Of a stretch of 11,984 nucleotides of DNA, positions 7,757 to 11,984 are shown in pieces. The notes under the pieces were generated by a model. That model did no database searches. It was not told where the DNA came from and was given only the letters and a program-made list of their open reading frames with translations. Each line of letters starts with the position of its first letter. The stretch's first letter is position 1. This DNA is from Bacteroides sp. UBA7335 (GTDB lineage: Bacteria > Bacteroidota > Bacteroidia > Bacteroidales > Bacteroidaceae): NCBI GenBank assembly GCA_002471185.1, contig DKPL01000085.1:1-11984 (forward strand), given 5' to 3'. Made by a program: the position numbers and the translations under genes.

Positions 7757-8962
7757 TTGGAATTAAAGAAGAGTACTGGCGAACTAAAAGACGGTATGCG
7801 AACGGCATGCGCCTTTTTAAACAGTGATGGTGGGTGGCTCATTATCGGCATTGCTCCTACTTCACTAAAGATTCTTGGACAAGAGGTAACCGACAATACC
7901 CAGCGTGAGATTGCTCAGCATATCACTGCCATTGAACCTGCCGTAAATGTGAAGGTAGAGTATATCGATGTACCTGAGCGTCCTGGGAATCAAGTCATAG
8001 CCATCTATTTCGAAGCATTTGTATGGGGCCATCAACCTTATACCTACGATAGTCGTCCCTATTACAAGGTGGAGAGTACAACTAAATTGATGCCTCGTGA
8101 TATGTTTGAGGAGCGTATTCGTGCCAATAAACCTCAACAGTATGCTTGGGAACGTCAGGAGGCCGACCGTGTAACTATTAGCGATTTAAATGAAGAGCGA
8201 GTACGTGGTGCCGTTCGTTTGGGGGTAGATCGTGGACGCATGATGGCTTCTGCAATAACAGAACCCTTTGAGAAGGTACTCGATAAGTTGCAATTGCTGA
8301 CCAATGGGGTTCCTAACAATGCAGCTGCCGCACTATTTAGTACCCACATATTCAGTTACACGCAATTCCGCATGCGCATGGCACGCTTTCGCGGTACCGA
8401 CAAGAACTCATTTATCGACAATCAACGTGCCGAAGGTAATTTCTTTGACCTTCTCGATGCGGGTATGGCATTCTTCTTTAAACATTTGTCGATAAGTGGC
8501 GAGATTGTAGGTTTTGTACGCAAGGAATATTTGGAGATTCCTGCTGAAGCATTGCGTGAAGCACTTATCAATGCACTCTGTCATCGTCAATATGAAAAGT
8601 ATAATTTAACTATTGGCATCGCTATCTATGATGACCGAATAGAAATAGAAAGCCCTGGGATGTTACCTCCACAACTTACGACAGAGAGCATAAGGCGACC
8701 TCATATATCATATCCCTACAATCCAATTATAGCCGATGTGCTATTCAAAACAACATTTCTTGAGAACTGGGGCTCTGGTGCGGGGCGTATTATGGATGCC
8801 TGTAAGGTTCAGAATGTGGAAGCACCAGTATGGAGTGCCCAAGGTGGATTTATGATTGTGACTTTTAAACGGGAAACAAAGGAGGTTGCTAGTCATACAT
8901 CTGATAAGCACCCACGAACTTCCCCCCAAGTACCCCCTAAGGATGACCCAAGTACGACCTAA
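7757..8962 (+). CDS. ATP-binding AlbA_2-domain protein body (tail out of frame)
   Basis: This is the main open frame of the disrupted gene, 401 codons from a TTG at 7757. Residues 1 to about 120 are AlbA_2: E-L-K-K-S-T-G near the start, then A-C-A-F-L-N-S-D-G-G-W-L-I-I-G-I, the hallmark of this putative nucleic-acid-binding or RNase-like fold. Residues about 260-370 are HATPase_c_4-like: R-E-A-L-I-N-A-L-C-H-R-Q-Y, I-E-I-E-S-P-G-M-L-P, and N-W-G-S-G-A-G-R-I-M. Family members are annotated as ATP-binding proteins or putative transcriptional regulators; their biochemical role is mostly unproven. The TTG is unlikely to be the natural start, since the ATG at 7713 with a one-base loss explains the 5' end better. 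The 3' end is a linker (H-T-S-D-K-H-P then P-Q-V-P-P-K) that stops at a TAA created inside an 11-bp repeat. If translated as it stands, the product lacks the winged-helix tail and probably its first 15 residues. Confidence 0.7.
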   Translation: MELKKSTGELKDGMRTACAFLNSDGGWLIIGIAPTSLKILGQEVTDNTQREIAQHITAIEPAVNVKVEYIDVPERPGNQVIAIYFEAFVWGHQPYTYDSRPYYKVESTTKLMPRDMFEERIRANKPQQYAWERQEADRVTISDLNEERVRGAVRLGVDRGRMMASAITEPFEKVLDKLQLLTNGVPNNAAAALFSTHIFSYTQFRMRMARFRGTDKNSFIDNQRAEGNFFDLLDAGMAFFFKHLSISGEIVGFVRKEYLEIPAEALREALINALCHRQYEKYNLTIGIAIYDDRIEIESPGMLPPQLTTESIRRPHISYPYNPIIADVLFKTTFLENWGSGAGRIMDACKVQNVEAPVWSAQGGFMIVTFKRETKEVASHTSDKHPRTSPQVPPKDDPSTT

Positions 8963-9206
8963 GTACGACCCAAGTACGACCCAAGTTGCATTTGTTATTA
9001 ATGCAATGAGTGATGGTGAATATATTCTAGGAATTGATCTGATGAATCTTTGTGAAATGAAAAGCCGCAAACGATTTCGAGAAAACTATATTACACCTGC
9101 TATAGAAGATGGTGCAATAGAACGTAAATATCCTGACCAACCCAACCATCCCAAACAGCAATATCGCTTAACCGAGAAAGCATTGGAGTGGAAACGCAAT
9201 CAGTAA
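8886..9206 (+). CDS. Out-of-frame C-terminal winged-helix piece of the AlbA-type gene
   Basis: This open frame overlaps the end of the body and runs on for 244 bases after it. From about 8988 it encodes V-I-N-A-M-S-D-G-E-Y, then R-K-R-F-R-E-N-Y-I-T-P-A-I-E-D-G-A-I and Y-P-D-Q-P-N-H-P-K-Q-Q-Y-R-L-T. This matches the winged-helix tail usual at the end of Bacteroidota AlbA_2/HATPase proteins (pattern R-x-x-F-x-x-N-Y-x-x-P-x-x-x-x-G-x-I, then P-D-K-P and Q-x-Y-x-L-T). The part before the repeat (8886-8947) is a shadow of the body. An independent product could start at ATG 8943 or ATG 9006, but no leader or promoter is visible, so I regard it as the displaced 3' end of the upstream gene rather than a separate gene. 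Confidence 0.6.
   Translation: MLVIHLISTHELPPKYPLRMTQVRPKYDPSTTQVAFVINAMSDGEYILGIDLMNLCEMKSRKRFRENYITPAIEDGAIERKYPDQPNHPKQQYRLTEKALEWKRNQ
8926..8991 (+). repeat. 11-bp tandem repeat across a frame break
   Basis: Six consecutive 11-base units occupy 8926-8936, 8937-8947, 8948-8958, 8959-8969, 8970-8980 and 8981-8991. Units 3 and 5 are identical (CCAAGTACGAC) and unit 4 differs by one base (CTAAGTACGAC). Units 1, 2 and 6 are diverged. The repeat encodes the linker between the ATP-binding region and the winged helix. The C-to-T change in unit 4 creates the TAA (8960-8962) that ends the body frame. Because the period is not divisible by three, gain or loss of units changes the frame. Confidence 0.9.
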
Positions 9207-9228
9207 TAATCTATACGTGAAAATGTTT

Positions 9229-9270
9229 TGCCGATAGCACTCTAGCAGTACCATTCTAGAACATTCAGTG
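9229..9270 (+). repeat. Degenerate dispersed repeat, upstream copy
   Basis: The segment beginning TGCCGATAGC, followed by a TAGCAGTACCA block, matches 9948-9989 at 23 of the first 25 positions and 32 of 42 overall by hand count, in the same orientation. It starts 22 bases after the winged-helix stop. Spacer-like A/T sequence and two weaker CAGTGATACC/ACAGTAATCC echoes follow it up to about 9314, suggesting a worn tandem array. It belongs to the same family as the 22-bp tandem repeat at the right edge of the window. Confidence 0.65.
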
Positions 9271-9434
9271 ATACCAACTCAGCAAAGTCATTTCATCAGT
9301 TGTACAGTAATCCAAATGTAGTAAAGATATTTTGCTATAAATGAGTATATTAAAGATTGAATAAACATAGTTTTTTTTAAATAAAACATAAAACAAACAA
9401 GTAGTTTTATAATAAATAATTAGACAAGACAAAC
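9271..9434 (+). other. AT-rich leader of the secreted-protein gene
   Basis: Together with the repeat before it, this makes a 228-base stretch without a gene. It holds weak echoes of the dispersed repeat up to about 9314, a run of eight T at 9371-9378, a tandem pair of ATAAAAC (9381-9394), and a 7-bp inverted repeat ATAAAAC / GTTTTAT (9388-9394 and 9404-9410). A promoter is expected here because the next gene is isolated, but I find no clean TTTG plus TAnnTTTG pair. The nearest is TATTTTG near 9328, one base short of the consensus. Confidence 0.4.
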
Positions 9435-9956
9435 ATGAAGAAAGTAACTGGTGTATTAATTCTAGCTTTTATAACTAGCCTGAATTTATCAGCTCAATGG
9501 GCTGTGAGTAATTTTGAAAGATATTTAGTTAATGGTAATATCAATGAATATATAACTAATAGCAATAATGAACTTAACAAGTTAAATAATAGCAACAGAA
9601 AAGATATCCTATTAACAATTAGCCTGTATGAGATGCTTACACGTAACTTAAATAATCAATTAGATTTAGAAGATTTCTATTATGTAATCAATTTGTTAGA
9701 TTTAGAGTATACGCAAACAAGATATGATTCTGATCATGAGTTTATTGTTGGACAAATTATTGTTAACGAACGAAGATATTATATATTAATAAATGAAAAT
9801 GAAGAGAATCTATTAAATCTTGAATTTAAGGCCAAAACAGAAGATGAACGTTCTTACAAATCAATAAAATGTGGAGCTTGGAATTATTGTGCTAAATTAT
9901 TTGATACGGTAGATAATAGGTTTTTCTTTTATGATAAAAACATGAACTGCCGATAG
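9435..9956 (+). CDS. Small predicted secreted protein of unknown function
   Basis: A 173-residue protein with a clear Sec signal peptide: K2-K3, a hydrophobic stretch V-L-I-L-A-F-I-T-S-L, and a probable signal peptidase I site at S-A20|Q21, a cleavage context common in Bacteroidota. There is no lipobox cysteine, so it should be periplasmic or exported rather than a lipoprotein. The mature part is rich in Asn, Leu and Glu, with no recognisable domain, and has cysteines at about 146, 151 and 172 that could form one disulfide. Codons are strongly AT-biased compared with the neighbours, a possible sign of separate acquisition. The last residues N-C-R and the stop TAG are encoded by the dispersed repeat beginning at 9948, so the original C-terminus may have been replaced when the repeat arrived. 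It has no operon partner: 228 bases lie before it and 115 after. Confidence 0.75.
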   Translation: MKKVTGVLILAFITSLNLSAQWAVSNFERYLVNGNINEYITNSNNELNKLNNSNRKDILLTISLYEMLTRNLNNQLDLEDFYYVINLLDLEYTQTRYDSDHEFIVGQIIVNERRYYILINENEENLLNLEFKAKTEDERSYKSIKCGAWNYCAKLFDTVDNRFFFYDKNMNCR

Positions 9957-9989
9957 CGCTGTAGCAGTACCACCTCAGCACTATCAGTC
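9948..9989 (+). repeat. Degenerate dispersed repeat, downstream copy
   Basis: This copy (TGCCGATAGCGCTGTAGCAG, then TACCACC) is the partner of 9229-9270, in direct orientation 719 bases away. Its first bases encode the final Cys-Arg and stop of the secreted-protein gene. Its core CCGATA-GCG-TG-AGCA-TACC matches the reverse complement of the 22-bp units at 11932-11984 with a two-base gap and three substitutions. Confidence 0.65.
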
Positions 9990-10012
9990 TCAAATACAAC
10001 AAATAGAACCAC

Positions 10013-10067
10013 CAATATATCATATAATATATAAAAACGCTATATTTGCATATTATATGATGTATTG
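10013..10067 (+). promoter_or_regulatory. Probable HipB operator: long inverted repeat around the promoter
   Basis: Two 18-base arms, 10013-10030 and 10050-10067, are reverse complements with one mismatch; the inner 12 bases (ATCATATAATAT / ATATTATATGAT) are perfect. The 19-base spacer holds the promoter -7 box at 10041-10048. The arms lie 5 bases before the hipB-like start codon. HipB-type antitoxins are dimers that bind palindromic operators to repress their own operon, so this is the natural autoregulation site. That use is inferred; the symmetry is directly visible. Confidence 0.75.
10041..10048 (+). promoter_or_regulatory. Bacteroides-type -7 promoter box for the hipBA operon
   Basis: TATATTTG is an exact match to the Bacteroidota -7 consensus TAnnTTTG and sits 24 bases before the antitoxin ATG, implying a very short leader. 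No good -33 TTTG is seen at the usual spacing, so the promoter may be weak or the -33 box degenerate. It is enclosed by the inverted-repeat operator. Confidence 0.6.
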
Positions 10068-10071
10068 AACT

Positions 10072-10392
10072 ATGGCAAAGAATACAATGGGGACGAAACT
10101 TCCCCGCAAATTGGAACAGAAAATGGAGTGCGTAGGCGAGCAAATAAAGTTGGCCCGTCTTCGTCGTAATTTAAGCATAGCGCAGGTTGCCGAAAGAGCC
10201 ACTTGCTCTCCGCTTACCATTGCTCGTATTGAAAAAGGTGCACCTACAGTGGCAATGGGCATCTATCTGCGAGTATTGTATGCGCTGCAATTGGACGATG
10301 ATATTCTTTTAATTGCAAAAGAGGACAAACTGGGGAAATCTCTGCAGGATTTAAGTCTAAAGAATCGAGAACGTGCATCTAAAAAGGAATAA
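10072..10392 (+). CDS. hipB: XRE-family antitoxin of a HipBA-like module
   Basis: A 106-residue DNA-binding protein with an XRE/Cro-type helix-turn-helix over about residues 21-78. It has I-K-L-A-R-L-R-R-N-L-S as the first helix, I-A-Q-V-A-E-R-A-T-C-S as the second, and P-L-T-I-A-R-I-E-K-G-A-P-T-V as the recognition helix and turn. The basic, disordered-looking C-terminus (K-N-R-E-R-A-S-K-K-E) may reach into the toxin. By analogy with E. coli HipB it should neutralise the downstream kinase and repress the operon through the inverted repeat that ends 5 bases before the start codon. The toxin gene begins 3 bases after its stop, the tight order expected for a toxin-antitoxin pair. The family is clear; the symbol is assigned by analogy and context. 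Confidence 0.85.
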   Translation: MAKNTMGTKLPRKLEQKMECVGEQIKLARLRRNLSIAQVAERATCSPLTIARIEKGAPTVAMGIYLRVLYALQLDDDILLIAKEDKLGKSLQDLSLKNRERASKKE

Positions 10393-10395
10393 TTC

Positions 10396-11655
10396 ATGGA
10401 GAAGCTATTGGTATATGCCGATTTTGATTGGCTTGACAATATTGAACTAATTGGAGAATTGAGCTATGAATCGCTTCGTGGTTCGGATAGCTATGGCTTT
10501 AAGTTTGATAACGAATGGCTACGAAAACATGGCAGTCTTTTCCTGAGTAGTGATCTCAATAATTACCCAGGGCTACAATACACACAGCCAGGAAAAGATA
10601 TATTTGGATGTTTCTCGGATGCTTTACCCGACCGCTGGGGGCGTACTTTGCTTAATCGTAGAGAGCAAATTCTAGCCACTGAGGAGAAGAGAGGCGTGCG
10701 TCGTTTGTCTTCATTCGATTATATGAAAGGAATAGATGACTCTTCACGTATGGGTGGCTTTCGCTTTAAAGAGATGGGTAAGGATCACTTTATAAATTCA
10801 GATAACAGCTTGCGTGTTCCTCCCATAACAACTGTTCGTGAATTGATGCATGCCAGTCATGAAATAGAGAGAAGCGAGGATGAAAATGAGTTACCCGATA
10901 AGAGATGGATCACTCAATTGGTACAACCAGGCTCATCACTGGGGGGAGCACGCCCCAAAGCTAATGTAATAGATACAGACAACACCCTATATATCGCCAA
11001 ATTTCCCTCCCGAAAAGATGACTATAACACTGGATTATGGGAGCACTTTTGTCACATTCTAGCCGAAAGAGCGGGTATCAAAAGTGCATCAACAAGGGTG
11101 ACAACAACTTCTGATAAATATCACACCCTGCTATCTCGTCGCTTTGACCGCACATCTGACGGAAAGCGGATCCATTTTGCATCTGCCATGACGCTACTTG
11201 GACTATCTGATGGGGATAATGCCAGCACAGGTAATGGTTATTTAGATATCGTCGATTTCATTATTCAAAGTTGCACAGAGGTTAATCAGAATCTGAAAGA
11301 GCTTTATCGACGTATTGCCTTTAATATTTGCATCGGAAACAGCGATGACCATTTTCGCAATCATGGTTTCTTGCTTACACCTAAAGGTTGGACTCTTTCG
11401 CCTGCCTATGACATGAATCCTACATCGAATGAATACCAAAGCTTGCTTATAAATCACGCTACAAACAAAGCTGATTTATCAATTCTATTAGATTCTTGCG
11501 AAAGCTATATGATCAATAAAGAGTTGGCAAATCAGATTGTATCGGAAGTGGTAATGGCTATAAAATACTGGAAAGAGTTAGCTATAAAATTAGGTATAGC
11601 AAGTAGAGAGATGAATCTATTTGGTGCTACTTTCGAGAGCAGAATAAGGGTATAA
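10396..11655 (+). CDS. hipA: HipA-type serine/threonine kinase toxin
   Basis: A 419-residue HipA-family kinase, close to the E. coli length of 440. An N-terminal HipA domain (about 1-125, including F-S-D-A-L-P-D-R-W-G-R) is followed by the kinase core. The P-loop-like segment is G179-S-S-L-G-G-A-R-P-K188, in which S181 sits where E. coli HipA has its autophosphorylated Ser150. The ATP-binding lysine is K202 in Y-I-A-K-F-P. The catalytic loop is G314-N-S-D317-D-H-F-R-N322, and the metal-binding aspartate is D339 in S-P-A-Y-D-M. All key residues are present, so the kinase looks active. E. coli HipA phosphorylates glutamyl-tRNA synthetase, halting translation and causing persistence; homologues have other targets, so the substrate here is unknown. 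It is cotranscribed with the antitoxin 3 bases upstream. Confidence 0.9.
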   Translation: MEKLLVYADFDWLDNIELIGELSYESLRGSDSYGFKFDNEWLRKHGSLFLSSDLNNYPGLQYTQPGKDIFGCFSDALPDRWGRTLLNRREQILATEEKRGVRRLSSFDYMKGIDDSSRMGGFRFKEMGKDHFINSDNSLRVPPITTVRELMHASHEIERSEDENELPDKRWITQLVQPGSSLGGARPKANVIDTDNTLYIAKFPSRKDDYNTGLWEHFCHILAERAGIKSASTRVTTTSDKYHTLLSRRFDRTSDGKRIHFASAMTLLGLSDGDNASTGNGYLDIVDFIIQSCTEVNQNLKELYRRIAFNICIGNSDDHFRNHGFLLTPKGWTLSPAYDMNPTSNEYQSLLINHATNKADLSILLDSCESYMINKELANQIVSEVVMAIKYWKELAIKLGIASREMNLFGATFESRIRV

Positions 11656-11759
11656 TTATACAGTTACCTATTCAATATTTGGAAGCACCAGATAAATAAA
11701 GTGTAAAAAAGAAATTGATAAAGCTCCATACCAACTAGAAAACTCCCATTTTATTTATG

Positions 11760-11776
11760 ATTTGCAAATTGCAAAT
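11760..11776. repeat. Perfect 17-base palindrome
   Basis: ATTTGCAAATTGCAAAT reads the same on both strands around a central base at 11768 (8-1-8). It also contains the direct repeat TGCAAAT twice, followed by a third partial copy (ATGCAAT) nearby. It may be a protein-binding site for an unseen rightward gene; no gene in the window explains it. Confidence 0.5.
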
Positions 11777-11837
11777 ATGCAATCTTATTTATATATAAAC
11801 CAAATAGTTAGCAATGCAGATATTTAAGCAAATTTTC

Positions 11838-11859
11838 AAAGAATAGTGCTACATTCTTT
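11838..11859 (+). terminator. Weak hairpin followed by T-rich sequence
   Basis: AAAGAAT and ATTCTTT form a 7-bp stem with an 8-base loop, followed by TTG. The stem is A/T-rich and 183 bases after the hipA stop, so it is a poor intrinsic terminator; it is listed only as the best candidate downstream of hipBA. Confidence 0.25.
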
Positions 11860-11931
11860 TTGTAGGTAAATAAGGTATTAGATATAGCTGATGTTTTTGT
11901 TGATAATCTCGTCTTGATTTGTGTCAATGTA

Positions 11932-11984
11932 GCTGCAACGCTTTATCGGTATTGCTGCAACGCTTTGTCGGTATTGCTGCAATG
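11932..11984 (-). repeat. 22-bp tandem repeat array, cut by the window edge
   Basis: Two full 22-base units (11932-11953 and 11954-11975) differ at one position, and nine bases of a third unit run into the window end. Each unit begins GCTGCAACGCTTT and ends TCGGTATT. The reverse complement contains TACCGATAAAGCG and GCAGCAATACC, related to the repeats at 9229 and 9948. Copies abut without spacers, so this is a tandem repeat, not a CRISPR array. Confidence 0.85.

Larger units (their letters stand above)
7713..9206 (+). pseudogene. Whole AlbA_2 / HATPase_c_4 / winged-helix gene, split by two frameshifts
   Basis: Seen as one unit, this is a gene of about 495 codons whose product should run AlbA_2 (Schlafen-like) domain, HATPase_c_4 ATP-binding region, a polar linker, then a C-terminal winged helix. 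It is in three frames. The natural start is the ATG at 7713, three bases after the GIY-YIG stop: 17 codons beginning M-T-I-E-H-I-K-Q-L-I-A-K-D-E-R end in TAA at 7764. The body continues from about 7757 in another frame, and adding one T in the GTTGG there would give D-E-R-L-E-L-K-K-S-T, the expected AlbA_2 opening. The body stops at 8960-8962 inside an 11-bp tandem repeat, and the tail resumes in a third frame. The gene is either inactive or needs repeat-length change or frameshifting to make the full protein. The body and tail are also listed separately because each is intact as an open frame. Confidence 0.7.
11656..11984 (+). other. Intergenic region after hipA, no gene seen
   Basis: These 329 bases carry no convincing ORF. 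From left to right they contain a short palindrome TATAATTATA just after the hipA stop, a 17-base perfect palindrome (11760-11776), a weak terminator-like hairpin (11838-11859) and the start of a 22-bp tandem array (from 11932). No RNA gene, attachment site or insertion-sequence end is recognisable. Confidence 0.6.

Noticed and set aside
8741..9070. Minus-strand ORF of 109 codons over the 11-bp repeat
   Set aside because: It is antisense to a well-supported domain; its repetitive W-V-L-G-S-Y-L pattern is only the reverse reading of the tandem repeat.
9371..9378. A run of eight T as a phase-variable promoter tract
   Set aside because: No promoter boxes can be placed on either side of it, and such runs are common in DNA this rich in A and T.
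9892..10262. Minus-strand ORFs of 83 and 69 codons opposite the secreted-protein gene end and hipB
   Set aside because: They overlap the hipBA promoter, operator and antitoxin, have no domain character, and their hydrophobic look follows from A/T-rich antisense reading.
11932..11984. A CRISPR array at the right edge
   Set aside because: The units abut with no unique spacers and differ by one base within the repeat itself; this is a plain tandem repeat.

Overview
The window looks like an accessory (defence-type) region of a member of the Bacteroidota, probably a Bacteroidales gut or oral relative. It is AT-rich, all genes read on the + strand, start codons lack Shine-Dalgarno sequences, a Bacteroides-type -7 box (TAnnTTTG) precedes the hipB-like gene, and the families (AlbA_2/HATPase_c_4 protein with a C-terminal winged helix, GIY-YIG plus DUF4357 protein, compact HipA) are ones common in that phylum. 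I cannot name the genus.

Bases 1-4940 hold a type I restriction-modification system. It has an hsdR gene whose 5' end lies outside the window, followed 20 bases later by one gene that fuses the N6-adenine methyltransferase (HsdM) to a two-TRD specificity subunit (HsdS). Bases 4952-7709 hold an accessory cassette in the same direction: a zinc-ribbon plus DUF4145-like (HEPN-fold) protein, a small orphan protein, a HEPN protein with a complete R-x4-H ribonuclease motif, and a GIY-YIG nuclease with a DUF4357 tail. Most gaps are 1-20 bases, so much of 1-7709 could be one operon. The 178-base gap at 5612-5789 holds what looks like a decayed coding remnant.

Bases 7713-9206 encode an AlbA_2 (Schlafen-like) / HATPase_c_4 / winged-helix protein that is now in three reading frames. 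A one-base loss near 7757 separates the first codons from the body. An 11-bp tandem repeat at 8926-8991 puts the winged-helix tail out of frame. Because 11 is not a multiple of three, the repeat could act as a length-dependent frame switch; equally, the gene may simply be dead.

Bases 9207-10071 contain an AT-rich gene for a small secreted protein of unknown function. It is bracketed by two copies of a degenerate repeat, and the downstream copy supplies its last codons and its stop. A related 22-bp tandem repeat in the opposite orientation sits at the right edge of the window (11932-11984).

Bases 10013-11655 form a hipBA-like toxin-antitoxin module: an inverted-repeat operator wrapped around the promoter -7 box, an XRE antitoxin, and a HipA-type serine/threonine kinase with its catalytic residues intact. 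The layout is a stack of DNA-targeting (R-M, GIY-YIG), possibly RNA-targeting (HEPN) and translation/growth-targeting (HipA) genes. Whether the accessory genes function with the R-M system is inferred only from their position.
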